This document shows, piece by piece, positions 54,101 to 64,000 of a stretch of 64,000 nucleotides of DNA. Source of the stretch: Prochilodus magdalenae (taxonomy: Eukaryota; Chordata; Actinopteri; Characiformes; Prochilodontidae); contig JAMWET010004974.1 of assembly GCA_024036415.1 (NCBI GenBank), positions 434,001 to 498,000 of the forward strand, given 5' to 3'. The stretch's first letter is position 1. Every line of letters begins with the position of its first letter. A model generated the notes under the pieces. It had not been told where the DNA came from, made no database searches, and was given only the letters and a program-made list of their open reading frames with translations. The translations under genes and the position numbers were made by a program.

Positions 54101-55013
54101 GAGATGCTAAATTGCCCCCTGCTGTGAGTAAATGTGTATGTCAGCGCTGTGATGGACTGGCAAACTTTACAGGGTGTTCCCTCCATTCCACCCAATGAGT
54201 GCTTGCACATGCTCCAGCATCCCCTGTGGCCCATGATAATAAATATCTAATGGGTTTCACATGACTGTAACAACACAATAATTTGACCAGGGGTATCAAA
54301 ACCTTTGCATATGACTGGAATATTACTGCTGTCAGAATAAATTCAAAAGAACTTCACCTGCATTTAGGGCAAGGGCAGGAGTATATATACCAACCCCCAT
54401 GTAAATTACCTGCAACAGCCAAACAGTTCATTCATTAATTAGGATGTACTATGAGGAGATCAATCTATGAATAAGTGTTCTGTTTACCTACCATCTGAAA
54501 AATAAAGGTAACCGTTCCGCAGATCCGAACTGTTTTACAAAAACGTAGTTCCAGATACTTAAGATACAGAAACAACAAAAAGGATTTAAAAAGTGCTGGT
54601 AGCTTAAAATGTGCAGCATACTGTTAGTCAGACATCCAGACTGGGATCAACTATCAGTGGTATACCTGGTAAGCACTAGTGAGATGCAGTCTGTAGAATA
54701 CTGGGATGAAGATGTGGGCAGGAATAAGGAGTCCCAGAATGTAGGAGCAGCCTATGAACCAGTACTGTGTGCCATTTGTGTAGACTTCTGCTGGTGTGCC
54801 GATTATAGCAACAGCTGACTGGAAAGAGGCCATAAGTGACAGAGAAAGGGGCAGGCACTTCATTTTCCGGTCAGCCAACAGGAATTCTTGAGTGGTTCTC
54901 TGTCGTCCTCCAGAGAGGGCATAGTACAGTCCTATGGCCATGGAGGCCACAAGAAGGAGGGCAAACAACACAAAGTCAATTGTTGTGAAGTACTTCTGCC
55001 CAGTGATATCCAT
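44597..55013 (-). CDS. slc5a6: Sodium-dependent multivitamin transporter (14 coding exons, 602 aa)
   Basis: Sodium-coupled plasma-membrane importer of biotin, pantothenate and lipoate (known for the SLC5A6 family). Exons in transcript order: 55013-54666, 54557-54492, 54409-54358, 53069-53002, 52891-52737, 52564-52424, 51350-51221, 51088-51000, 48736-48624, 48507-48437, 48293-48207, 47321-47146, 44997-44891, 44802-44597. All phases agree and the frame closes with TGA. It has the SLC5 fold of about 13 TM helices. Diagnostic words are [75 protein letters not shown] and [17 protein letters not shown]. The late extracellular loop holds N-glycosylation sites NCT and NIT. Length is 602 aa against about 635 in human. 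SLC5A8/A12 are the nearest alternatives, but the QYWF and RYLSSRTEK words favour SLC5A6. It is divergent with cenpo. Confidence 0.93.
45982..46007. repeat. Perfect 11-bp stem, 4-bp loop hairpin
   Basis: AGTCAGCATGC, loop AAAG, then GCATGCTGACT. It lies in the intron between slc5a6 exons 12 and 13. Confidence 0.8.
46513..46872 (+). mobile_element. Solo LTR (360 bp) with 5-bp target site duplication
   Basis: Starts TGTCAC and ends GTTACA. It is flanked by TCTAT on both sides (46508-46512 and 46873-46877). An AATAAA signal lies about 45 bp before the 3' end. It matches the reverse-orientation copy at 19340-19700 and is in sense-opposite orientation within an slc5a6 intron. Confidence 0.8.
47370..48108 (+). 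mobile_element. Internally deleted Tc1 element with ~190-bp TIRs
   Basis: The left inverted repeat 47371-47560 (TGTGTGAAAA..., TTTGTCACTCTTAAATGTTT, CATGGCCCTGTGTGAAAAAG) is mirrored at 47900-48107. Between them only the C-terminal end of a transposase gene remains (around 47720-47880, GATGCTGTGGCATGACC, GAGTGGGCCAAAATTCC). It fills most of the intron between slc5a6 exons 11 and 12. Confidence 0.8.
48113..48193. repeat. (AT)n microsatellite, ~80 bp
   Basis: An uninterrupted TA/AT run lies between the Tc1 derivative and the donor side of slc5a6 exon 11. It generates spurious Tyr-Ile frames. Confidence 0.95.
49896..50309. repeat. Foldback MITE in slc5a6 intron
   Basis: The left arm (GGAGTCAGAATCTGTCACAG, TGGTGGCGACAGGAACCAGA) at 49896-49950 pairs with the right arm 50257-50309 (CAGGACTCCTGGCTCCTATC, ATCACCACTGTACAGAGATT). 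A single arm of the same family lies at about 62005-62050. Confidence 0.6.
53435..53760 (+). mobile_element. 5'-truncated Tc1 fragment
   Basis: Carries the last part of a transposase gene (around 53435-53650, CCTGACCTGAATCCTATTGA, GATGCTGTGGCATGACC, GGATGAATGGGCCAAAATTC) and the right inverted repeat (CACACAGGGCCATGTAGG). It is the same family as 47370-48108. It sits in slc5a6 intron 3. Confidence 0.75.
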
Positions 55014-55107
55014 CCTGATTGCATTTGAGTGTTAGTTATGGCCGGGGTGACAGGTTCTCAGAGAACAATCTATTTGTTGGCAGTCATCCATATGGACTGA
55101 CGAACAC
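55014..55107 (-). other. slc5a6: slc5a6 5' UTR part of first coding exon
   Basis: A minus-strand acceptor (CTGTTTCAG, AG at 55108-55109) precedes 94 bp of leader before the ATG at 55013. An upstream non-coding exon ending at 55840 (GTTGTAGAG followed by donor GTAAGT) is a good partner. Confidence 0.6.
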
Positions 55108-55840
55108 CTGAAACAGTAACAAGAGGAAACAAATATTATTTATTATATTTGTATAAAAAATATTTAGGACTTTTATTTATCTTTTGTGATAGCAGTTTTA
55201 ATTCAAACAATTCATTTTTTAATATGGTTTTTAATATTTATTGTTCATTGTTAGCAAATACATAAAACAACCTCTAGATTTAGATTATTGTCTTATCAAA
55301 ATGGTTGTTTGTTGCTTCCCTAATTAAGGTGTAAACCAAGTGAATCGTAGTGGTTTTATGTAAAATATTAATTTTTAGGGGAAAAAAAAAAAAAACCCAC
55401 ATCAATTCTCATTTGTATACTGCAGTGATGATACGAACCAAATGCTGAAAGAGTTTCATGATTCTCAAAGTTACCTCATACAAAGATATAACACATTTTT
55501 GAATATGAGGTCAGATGCCGGATTGCTGAAACACACTTCTGCTTATACTGCAATCCAGTGGTGACAAAAAAAAGCACATGGAGGGTGCTGTAAGGCCAAA
55601 CAGGTCTCAGAGAAAACTTCTTTTACCAAACCCAACATTACACTCAGAATACAGGTGTAGGTAAACAGGTCATCCTAGTTGCTAATAATTTCAAAACACC
55701 TTGAATTACTTTTTGTACCGGTGGAATTCCCCTTTAATTAGCACGCGCCGGGACGTTCCACGTGTAAGGCAAAGGTCCTGGACACTGAAACACACGTCCT
55801 CAATGTCATCTATACAGACATTAAAATAATCTGACTTACC

Positions 55841-56406
55841 TCTACAACTACTTTACATACCAAGATCAACACCCCGCACTTCCTTGTTCACATGCCCCTG
55901 TAACCACACTGCATATTTGCTCTGCACGTTGCCGTCAGACTCAAACCATACCACATCCCCAGAAGACAATGCATATAAACCCAGCTAGCTGCGACTTCCA
56001 ACGCACCATTACACTTATTGTGGAATCAGTTTCAGGCTTTCACTAGGTTCGTTGGTTATCTGATACCACCAGTCGGCTGGCCTCGTTCTTCTGATTTCTC
56101 ACATTGTGCATATGGTGTGATCTGTAGATAATGTGTATTCCTCAGAGCGCGGCAACGCACGTCCATATTCTGTAATGAATCACAAATCCTCCGTCTGTGA
56201 TGAATCGGGAAACATGCATGCACACAAGGAACACACACTCAGGAATAAATCCGCTCTGCGCAAACCTTGCTCAGCACTGACGCCCCTGGTGGCATTGTTT
56301 ACATCTGACGTCAGTTTTCGCTGTGACCTCACGTCCGTGTTAATGGCGAGTGGTGACCGCCGAAAGCGCCGAATTTGAACGCGGAGTACTTCAACAAACA
56401 CGGAAA
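55841..56406. promoter_or_regulatory. Divergent slc5a6/cenpo promoter region
   Basis: This interval lies between the predicted slc5a6 leader exon (minus) and the cenpo ATG (plus). It contains a perfect CRE palindrome TGACGTCA at 56306-56313 and a CRE-like TGACCTCA at 56324-56331. An ETS-type AGGAAGTG lies on the minus strand near 55875. A CDE/CHR-like pair is at 56366-56379 (GCGCC, then TTTGAA). It is richer in CpG than its surroundings and has no TATA box. Confidence 0.55.
56366..56379 (+). promoter_or_regulatory. CDE/CHR-like cell-cycle element upstream of cenpo
   Basis: GCGCC is followed after a short spacer by TTTGAA (56374-56379), 28 bp before the cenpo start codon. Tandem CDE/CHR elements recruit the DREAM and MMB complexes at G2/M genes, and a kinetochore gene is a fitting target. 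The match is by motif only. Confidence 0.45.
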
Positions 56407-57754
56407 ATGGACATCGTGAGAAAACAAGGTGGGATTACTAAAGTTTGTGTACTACTAACTCCGCGGCGTCCCAGGGAGGCCACGTAACACCTGCCAGGTG
56501 GATGAGAATTCAATAACGTGACAAGGCCTAACACCGAATATCAATGGCGTAGGGATTTAGCCTGTTAGGTCTTTTAATCTAGTTATGGGCTAGTTATTAA
56601 TAAATTGTCAGCTGCTTATGAAAAAATACACTCGGGTTCCTACCTACCGAAAAACTCCAGCCATGCGAGCAGCATTATCGGTCCTGTCACGGCCCAATCA
56701 GGGTTGCCAGATTGCGTATGTAATTTCCAGGCAAACCAGTTCAAAAGTGCAGAACCAGTCAAGGTTCATTTCAACCATTATATGGATTAATACCGCATTT
56801 AAACTACACGCCAGCAACACTAACCGCTTCTGTCTTGCCTTTAAAAGTGAGCAAATGTGTACTGACCGAGTTTTGTGAACACTGTAGTGCCACATTGGAG
56901 TGCTGTTGTGTCCTGCATTATATAAACACGGCATATGATATACTAATAGGCATTATATAGGGAGCACTGTAGTAATACGGTAGTTGTTTAGATTCTGTAA
57001 CTAACATTTATAACCAAAATAATATATCATGATAAATCAAGACATTACAACAATACAGGGCATGTATAACAATATTGAGTTTTTCTTAATTCTAATAAGA
57101 TGGAATAGACAAGATAAAATCTGTAGTGCCCATATAACAATACTGTAAAAGCTACAATGCTTTAATTCAGTGTTTTACAAACTTCACTATGTTAAATCCA
57201 ATTAAACCTTTCAGAAAACAATGCCATGCAATTTAGTTGGCCAGTGTCTCTAAAATATACAAAAAATGTCCAAGTAGCACATTTAACAGCTAGTATGCTT
57301 AAACCAATCATTTAGAAAGTGTTTTACACATTTAAAGGTTATTTCTATAGTGAAAAACAGAAAACATGGGGTATACGTTTGGTTTAACCTCTAGTGGGAA
57401 ACACCTTTACAACATTGTAGACTGGGGTTAGATCCCCTTCCTGGGCAACCACCCTACACTACACTAATAAGACTCCTAAAGCTACCTTTGTCTACTTGTG
57501 TAAAAAATGATCAAGTCATTCTGTGAGTGCCAAGTATCATAAACGTATATGTAAAACATTTGTACCAAAAATGTACATGTAAAACATGTGTATTAGAAAT
57601 AGTTTTTGATGCATTTTTATAAAAGTAGAAATATGATCTGCTGTCACACATCACTTCATCATGTGTCTGTCTGTGTGTCTGTCTGTGTGTCTGTCTGTGT
57701 GTCTGTCTGTGTGTCTGTCTGTGTGTGTGTCTGTGTGTGTATCTGTTTGTGTAT

Positions 57755-57792
<38 letters not shown>

Positions 57793-59507
57793 AGAGGAAG
57801 AGGGCAAATGTTGTTCTTATCCTACATATTTATTTGATCACTTTCATCTATGTACAACCTCAGGTGTCTTTGATCACCTGATGATGTTGGAGAAGGGTGA
57901 AACAACAGGCAAGGAAACGCAAAAGCAAGATAACTTGGAGCACCTTCATGCTGCAGTCGAAACGCTTCGTGCGAAAAGAGACCAACTTTGTGCTGACACA
58001 GCAGCATTAAAGGTATAACCATGAGATGATATCGAGACTAGTCTGGCATGGACCTTATATCTCAATATACATAGCTTGTTTCAGACCACATCTCTACTAT
58101 GGTGTCCTTTCAGAATCTAAAAGATGAACTCGACCAGGGGCAGCCATTGAAGGAAGTTATGTCTGATGACTCCATGCAACTTCTACTAAAATCCAGGCTA
58201 ATGCAGCTGAAGGATCTTCAAATGGCTTATCAACTCATAGGTAATCATGTTTGTTTCAGACTTAATTTCAGACATTTTAAAAAATCTACAAAACCTAATT
58301 ACAAAGACAGGTCTAGCAAACAACACAAAACCCATTAAAACGTGCAATACCAATAACAACAGCAAAACATGGAAACGTCAATGCCCATTAAGCAACCAAA
58401 GAAAGTGGTGGTGAAGTACATTACTTTTGAAACTGGTAGCTTTTAAAACTATTGTGCTCACACTTTCTGTACTCGGACTGAAATGTTATTCCTGTTCTCC
58501 TCTCTTTTTCAGCGGGGTATGATCTGATAGAGAGTAAACAAAGCAAAAGTGTATGTGTGTCATTTCGTACTGCTTTTGAGGGTGTGTACTTGGAAACGTA
58601 TAATGTGGAAATAGACTTGACACGCACTGTGCAGATCACTCGGCATAACATCCCTCCTTGTGTCCCGCTGGGGAGACTTGCCAAAGACAATCTACAGACC
58701 GATTTTAAAGCTTTCCTTGAGATCCTGAGCCTGCACCTCAATGCTTTAGCTGGCCGCAAGCAACAGATTTCTCTTATCAAGGTACCACATGCAGTTGCCT
58801 GTTAATTTTCTGTTCCTGGATGTGATTTTCTGTGACTATGTAAATTGTCATTTATTCAAAAGTTTCAGCACCTAGGCTCAAATTATCCAATGCCACTGAT
58901 TTAAAGCACAATTTCTATTTATTTACTGTATTTAACATTTGGATAAAAGTCAAATGTGGGACATTTTTTCTGTTAAGGATAAAAACTGAATGCAAATTTG
59001 GTACAAAATTACATGTTTGGGTTTGTTTTCTGAAGAATGTGTTAACTCTTGTTCGGATTTTTGCATACCACTGAATGTTACATGTGCCTGTGTTGGTGTT
59101 GGTCTAATTCCTTTATCTGTTTGATATCATTCGGCCTGCAGGAGCACACTGGAACAGTAGAAGTGATTGAAAGAAATCAACTTTGCAACTTTCTCGTCCT
59201 CATGTGCAAAACACAAGAGGAGAATCAACCAGCTGTTCTGTGCACACTGGAGTACGGTGAACTCACCCAGTGTCTACCGACTCGTGTTACTATTGAGAGT
59301 GAAAGTAAGACTTTTTATTTTTTGCTATTTATTGCTTAATGGCAAAAATGCTTCAGTGCAAGTTATTTCTGCCTTTTTTTTCTCCTTTTTTAAATAGATA
59401 AAACACTTGTGGAATCCCCACAGTGGAAGAAGAACCAGCTGTTACTCATGGAGTCTCCAGTCCACAGTGCTCTTTTGACCATGAGGAAAATGGGAAGCAT
59501 TGTCTAA
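56407..59507 (+). CDS. cenpo: Centromere protein O (6 coding exons, 279 aa)
   Basis: CENP-O is a subunit of the inner-kinetochore CCAN, in the CENP-O/P/Q/U/R subcomplex, and pairs with CENP-P through RWD domains. Exons: 56407-56428, 57864-58012, 58114-58240, 58513-58781, 59142-59304, 59398-59507; phases agree throughout. The short first exon gives MDIVRKQ and joins to GVFDHLMMLE, comparable with the N-terminus of mammalian CENP-O. An N-terminal coiled coil (about 20-75, VETLRAKRDQLCADTAALK) is followed by tandem RWD-like folds. Family words are SVCVSFRTAFEGVYLETYNV, HNIPPCVPLGRLAKDNLQTD and FLEILSLHLNALAGRKQQ. Length is 279 aa against 300 in human. A long (GTCT)n tract sits in intron 1. Confidence 0.9.
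57655..57800. repeat. Compound (TGTC/TG)n-(GA)n microsatellite
   Basis: The 12-bp period GTGTGTCTGTCT is repeated several times, then a TG run and a GAGAGA run. It ends about 60 bp before the cenpo exon 2 acceptor. Confidence 0.95.
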
Positions 59508-60033
59508 GTGAATAGAGCAGGTTTTTAGATAGGTATTATCAATGTGCTCAATTCAGTCTTTTCAGTGTCCAAAGAAGAACAAGTGTCTCCCAAATGACAA
59601 ATTTACAGCAGATGACAAAAACCTAATTAAATTTTAACATTAATGGAGCCAGACTTTTTTCCCAAGCAGTTTTGGATCATTTCTGTTCGTCCATTTATTA
59701 CATATGGTGCACACGACATCTGCTGTGTTCAAATTATGCATAAAAGTAAAAATTGAGAAAATTGAAGATATATTGTTTGTGGACAGTGACCATATACTAA
59801 TGATCGGCTTAGCTTCCTGTGGTATAGCAAAAATAAATCAAGCCACTTTTGTTTTTAGTTAGGCAAATCGTTCACAGATAGACTTGATAATAGGGAGCAG
59901 AATTAAATTCAAGATTACAAGCATTTCTTAAATAACATACCAAACATTCATATTACAGTGTATCTGAAAATCTGATATGGAAGGGGAACAGGAACCTAAC
60001 ATGAAATGAATTCAAAGTTGAAACTGTATACTT
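59508..60033. other. Converging 3' UTRs of cenpo and the coiled-coil gene
   Basis: The plus-strand AATAAA for cenpo is at 59832-59837. The minus-strand signal for the opposite gene (TTTATT on the plus strand) is at 59694-59699. If both are used, the transcripts overlap by about 140 bp. Confidence 0.45.
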
Positions 60034-60870
60034 TTAGATTGTATCTAGAGTTCTGAGGAAAATCTGCATTTTCTGTTGAAGTTTTTCTCTCTGGATTTGT
60101 TTCAGTCGTTCCTTTCTTCGTCTCTCTTGTTCTTCTTGGCTTGCCAGCTCTTTTTGAGAAATGCTGTCAATTAATGCTATTTCCTTTAGTTGCACGATGG
60201 ATAACAGACCTGTTTCTGAAGGCTTTCTTCTGAAGTCTGGTATTGGAGAGAAATCTGATGCTTGCTTCAGGGCAGATGATGCAGCTGACTTTGAGGCTCT
60301 TGTTCTTAGGAGCTGATCTGTTTCATTTGAAAGAAATTCAGTTGGAAGCATCGGTCTTACAACTGGAGCTGACCTCGAGAGGCGAATGTGTTGCAGGTCA
60401 TTTCTTGTCTCTGATATAGCTCTCATTGTATTGTTGATAGTTGCGTAAGGCTCACAGACTCTTAAATGCAGCAGCTTTTTATGTTCTGACAGCAGTAGTT
60501 CTCGCTCCTGATAAAGCAGTTTGAGACTTAATCTGTATTTTCTGTGAATTTCTTCCAATTTCCACAGAAGATGAGTGTCCTCTTTGTGATTCATTAGCCT
60601 CACGTCCATGTACATCAACGGTCCTCTAAAGTTTGACCTTGTAGTCATGTGGACATGTTTTCCTGAGGTGCAATACAGTAAAGGAGATTTAAAAGAGGTA
60701 GCTGGACAGAAATGTTGTCCAAATACTATTAAACATGCTCTTTTACTGTAAATAAAATATGTCAGCAGTTATGGAACTCTGCTCGGTCTTGAATGAATGT
60801 AAATAATAAATGTAAATAACATACCATGACTTGCAGGTTTTGAATCAGTGTATTGTTTGTCTTGTTTCAT
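60034..60870 (-). CDS. Uncharacterised coiled-coil protein (2 exons, 224 aa)
   Basis: I do not recognise this family. Exon 1 is 60870-60825 (MKQDKQYTDSKPASH plus one base) and exon 2 is 60662-60034. The junction is CATG|GTATG...CTCAG|GAAAA and keeps frame. The protein is basic and mostly helical: residues about 40-85 (LEEIHRKYRLSLKLLYQERE, then LLLSEHKKLL) and about 175-220 (KELASQEEQERRRKERLKQI, then QREKLQQKM) are strong coiled-coil candidates. They are separated by a Ser/Pro/Arg-rich linker. There is no signal peptide or TM segment. It lies between cenpo and tp53i3, convergent with cenpo. In human, FAM228 genes adjoin TP53I3, but I see no sequence basis to equate them. It could be a cytoskeletal or ciliary protein, which is speculation. 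Confidence 0.7.
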
Positions 60871-62396
60871 TGTGAAGGCGATGCTCACAGAGACACACTG
60901 AAGGTGCTGCTATGATACTTTGGTTTATAAACAGTGAGAATTGGTCGAACCAGTTTTGCTGTGGGGTGGGGTGAGGTGTGGTAGGGTTGTGCTAATAATA
61001 ATAATTTGCACACCGTGATTTCTCAGTGTATTTTAAGACAAAAATAAACCTGTTCATTGCACCATATTCCTGGGCAATACTCGCTTTGGGCTAAAGAGCC
61101 AGTTTGTGGGGTGAGAAAAAAAAAAAGAACTGGCTTGTAGATTATTGAAGGCATAGTTCAACCATACAGACTAATGCAGCTAAAACGGAAGGAAAACCGT
61201 CAGCTGAGAATTGACATGGTGCGATCTGAATAAAGCCAGTTGGTGACTTTGGTTTATTTTAAATAATGGTTGGTAACATTCCTTTACAAACTGAGCTTTC
61301 AAGCATAAATTAGGCTATCATGTAGAGTGGTGTATTTGGACACATCCATTAGCACACTTAAATTTGGTTCTTTAGATTGTTTCATAAAATGTTACAAAAA
61401 TAAACAAAACTTCAAATAATGTTACTGTGGGAGAAAGCCTGGAGAAGGAGTTTACTCAGACTGGGAGAATGATGAAGCACTGAAAACACTGAAGGGTACA
61501 TAAAGACCACAAAGGCCAAATAAATTGCTCAAACTTTTTCCATGAAAACATGTTCTTGGGCCTTTTAAAAAGATGCTTTGACAAGAAGATTTTTTTTGTT
61601 TGTTTTTTAATGGTTTGTTTAATTGCCACTTTGACATGTAACATGATCAAGGGGACCTTTGGTTATTTTTCTGTATAATTCTGGTGTTGTGGTGTAAACA
61701 ACGTCCTGCAGAGTGGTTTCTTGTGAAACTATTAACTTGGATTTCTTTACGGTGGTGGTGATGGTAACAATTAATTGATGGTAAATTATTAATTACTGTG
61801 ATGTTGTGTGATAATGGTTGAACGGGTGAATCGTTCAGTAAATAGTTAATCTTTTTTGGGGGCGGGGCAGGGTATTTCATCTAACAACACTTTACATGTA
61901 TCCTCTGCCACAAATGTTTTTTTTTTATTATTATTCTTATTTTAAAACATTAGTAAACAGTGTCTCAGACCATGAGAATATATATCCATATAACATCACT
62001 GAACCATTAAATGCCTCCGACGTCTGGTTCCTATCACCACCATTGTGAGCAATATTGACTTATTAAGTTTAAGTTTCTCATGAACATAGCATTTCAGCAT
62101 TTTGCTGACATGTTAACCACTTGATTATGGAAAACTTTGAGAAATAAAGTTGTCCTTTAAGACTTGTTTAAATACGGCACAATTACCACTGTGTGTGTAA
62201 TCTCTTGAATGAGGTGTTTTTAGGTTTGTTTTAGACAATGCAAGTGAATTGGACTTTTTTTTATTTTTATTTTTATTTTATGACTAAAGTACAATCATAC
62301 AGGTAGTGAAGCTTTTTTAAAGTGGTGTTATTAAGAGCCAGGAGTCACAATGTGTTGAATGTAGAATGATTGAAAATTTGGTGGCGTTCCCCTTTA
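60871..62396. other. Intergenic, coiled-coil gene promoter side to tp53i3
   Basis: No coding exons are seen. A single MITE arm related to the foldback at 49896 lies at about 62005-62050. The remainder is AT-rich. Confidence 0.45.
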
Positions 62397-62481
62397 ATAA
62401 TAGGCGTCGACTTTGCTCTGGCGACCACAAGCGGTGACAAACTTCTGCTAAACCCATCAAACCGGAGCCTTGATTTAGCTG
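62397..62481 (+). other. tp53i3: Candidate 5' non-coding exon of tp53i3
   Basis: A relatively GC-rich stretch ends TTTAGCTG followed by a strong donor GTAAGT at 62482. It lies about 1.2 kb before the first coding exons. Prediction from splice and base composition only. Confidence 0.3.
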
Positions 62482-62943
62482 GTAAGTTTGAAGCCCAGTA
62501 ATAGCTGCGAACTGCTTTTGTTTAAGGTGGTCTCTGAGCCTGGACAGTATTGTGAGTGGAAATACGGGTCCGGGTTCTCTAAAGTGGACTGACGGCAAAG
62601 CTAGGCTACATAATAAAGAAATCACGCGTTCACGCTTAAAAACTTTGATTTAATCTCCAGTTATAGGTTAATATGTATATAAAGGCAAGACGTAAGTGCT
62701 GTTGTATATGTACCTCTTTGTAACTCCATAATTTAAACTTAATGTAGTCTTTTTATGGATGTTTTACTGGACTTTGAGCTACAGTGGTTGACCTGAAAGC
62801 ATCAAACGTGCGCATAAATTGCGCAGTCATTTCGTCCCCTTTAGGGATGGGCTGTACACACCAAGTAATACAAAGGCTAATATCGCGATACCGATTTTAA
62901 CAACAATGAAGGGTAAATGTCAACAAAATTATAACAGAAAGAT

Positions 62944-62966
62944 GAAATTAATATATATATATATAT
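62944..62966. repeat. (AT)n microsatellite
   Basis: Short AT run in the predicted tp53i3 first intron. Confidence 0.85.
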
Positions 62967-63061
62967 ACATATAAATAAATAAAGTCCTCAAAAGTCAGAG
63001 TTCTCTTTGTGATTGGTGTTTAAAAAAAAACAGTTAAGAACATTACACCCATTAGCCATAT

Positions 63062-63545
63062 CATTAAAACCACCTCCTTGCATCTACACTCGCTGTCCAT
63101 TTTATCAGCTCCACTTACCATATAGGAACACCTTATAGTTCTACAATTACAGACTGTAGTCCATCTGTTTCTCTGTATACTTTATCCCCTTTCACTCTGT
63201 TCTTTAATAGTCAGGACCACCAGGTATTATGTGGGTGGTGGGATCATTTTCAGCACTGCAGTGACACTGTGTTAGTGTGTGTTGTGCTAGTACGAGTGGA
63301 TCAGACCCAGCAGTGCTGCTTGAGTGTTTAAACACTGTGTCCACTTACTCTATTAGACACTACTTCTTATTGATCCACCTTGTGGATGTAAAGAGGCAAA
63401 AGCAGTGGTTCCAGGATGCTGCCCACAGGACACTGATGGCTGGATAGTTTTGGTTGGTGGGCTATTCTTAGTCCAGCAGTGACGCTGAGGTGTTAAAAAA
63501 TACTCCAGCAGCACTGCTGTGTCTGATCTACTCACACCAGCACAA
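63062..63545. repeat. Teleost foldback repeat (partial)
   Basis: Begins ATTAAAACCACCTCCTTGCA and continues GCTGTCCATTTTATCAGCTC, GTAGTCCATCTGTTTCTCTG. The inner arm 63282-63325 pairs with 63502-63545 (TTGTGCTAG...CAGTGCTGCTTGAG against TACTCCAGCAGCACTGCTGT). This resembles a palindromic repeat I know from otophysan fish genomes. The outer right arm appears truncated. Confidence 0.65.
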
Positions 63546-63688
63546 TGGAATATAGAAGAACTGATCTTTAGGTATTGATCTGCCAACTTTGACTTATGAC
63601 TGAAAGACATTCTGTATAACTCCTTGTGTTCACTCTGTAATACTATTCTATTACAGCACTGTATATATATCTCTCTGCCTGTAAAGCC

Positions 63689-63948
63689 ATGACCCATCAC
63701 CTAGATGAAGACACTGTAAGTATAAATCTGGACAAATAACTATCAAATTGGTTCACAAATGTAGTCATATGCAATGAAGCAGTTACTATGTTTCTTTTAT
63801 TTAGTCAACAATGCTTGCAGTATATGTGAAAGAACCAGGCGGTCCAGAGAATCTGTGTTTAGGACGAGTGCCCCGACCTGAACCTAAAGATGGGGAAGTC
63901 CTCATCAGAGTCCATGCAACAGCTTTAAACCGGGCAGATTTGCTACAG
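63689..63948 (+). CDS. tp53i3: Quinone oxidoreductase PIG3, N-terminal exons (partial at window edge)
   Basis: TP53I3 is an NADPH-dependent quinone reductase of the MDR/zeta-crystallin family. The exon 63805-63948 holds ATG at 63811 and encodes 46 residues ([15 protein letters not shown]..., [20 protein letters not shown]), matching the start of human TP53I3 in length and words. It ends at donor GTATGC. An upstream mini-exon 63687-63715 (acceptor TGTAAAG, donor GTAAGT) contains an in-frame ATG at 63689 that would add 12 residues ([11 protein letters not shown]). The downstream catalytic and NADPH-binding parts lie outside the window. Confidence 0.88.
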
Positions 63949-64000
63949 GTATGCCCATGTCCATCTACACTTCTTGTTGAATTTAATGCAGTCACTACAA

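Noticed and set aside
57511..57881. Frames rich in Thr-His or Cys-Val repeats
   Set aside because: They derive from the (GTCT/TG)n tract in cenpo intron 1.

Overview
The window is vertebrate nuclear DNA from a teleost fish. Genes are split by GT-AG introns, (TG)n, (AT)n and (AAT)n microsatellites are frequent, and the mobile elements are typical of fish: Tc1/mariner, L2-clade LINE, Ty3/gypsy remnants, solo LTRs and foldback MITEs. The palindromic repeat near 63.06-63.55 kb and the Sleeping Beauty-type Tc1 suggest an otophysan fish (tetra, catfish or knifefish group). That narrower placement is inference.

Five protein genes can be rebuilt exon by exon. From left to right they are two tandem minus-strand adhesion GPCR genes (adgrf3-like; copy A 2400-11390, 16 coding exons, 1021 aa; copy B 23197-38162, 16 coding exons, 1008 aa), slc5a6 (44597-55013, minus, 14 coding exons, 602 aa), cenpo (56407-59507, plus, 6 exons, 279 aa) and a small coiled-coil gene of unknown function (60034-60870, minus, 224 aa). 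The 5' end of tp53i3 (63689 onward, plus) runs off the right edge. Human ADGRF3, SLC5A6, CENPO and TP53I3 all map to 2p23.3, so this is a conserved neighbourhood and supports the names.

Region by region: 1-2.4 kb holds a solo LTR and duplicated 3' flank. 2.4-11.4 kb is adgrf3 copy A, with almost no recognisable transposons in its introns. 11.5-22.5 kb between the two receptors holds a decayed L2 LINE, a Sleeping Beauty-like Tc1 with an uninterrupted 340-aa transposase, a Ty3/gypsy relic and an LTR-like element. 23.2-38.2 kb is adgrf3 copy B, enlarged by a chimeric Tc1, two other TIR elements, a deleted Tc1, L2 tails and microsatellites. 38.2-44.6 kb is gene-free with L2, MITE and low-copy repeats. 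44.6-55.9 kb is slc5a6, with a solo LTR and two related Tc1 remnants in its introns. 55.84-56.41 kb is a divergent slc5a6/cenpo promoter with CRE and CDE/CHR motifs. The remainder is cenpo, the coiled-coil gene and the start of tp53i3.

The genes do not form one pathway. Adgrf3-like receptors are plasma-membrane adhesion GPCRs with an SEA/Ig/GAIN ectodomain. Slc5a6 imports biotin, pantothenate and lipoate with sodium. Cenpo belongs to the constitutive kinetochore complex, and tp53i3 is an NADPH quinone oxidoreductase. The most informative observation is the mosaic relationship of the two receptors: the 7TM/GPS end and one ectodomain block are near-identical including introns, while the SEA, Ig and N-terminal GAIN exons between them are strongly diverged. 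The second is the complete Tc1 transposase.
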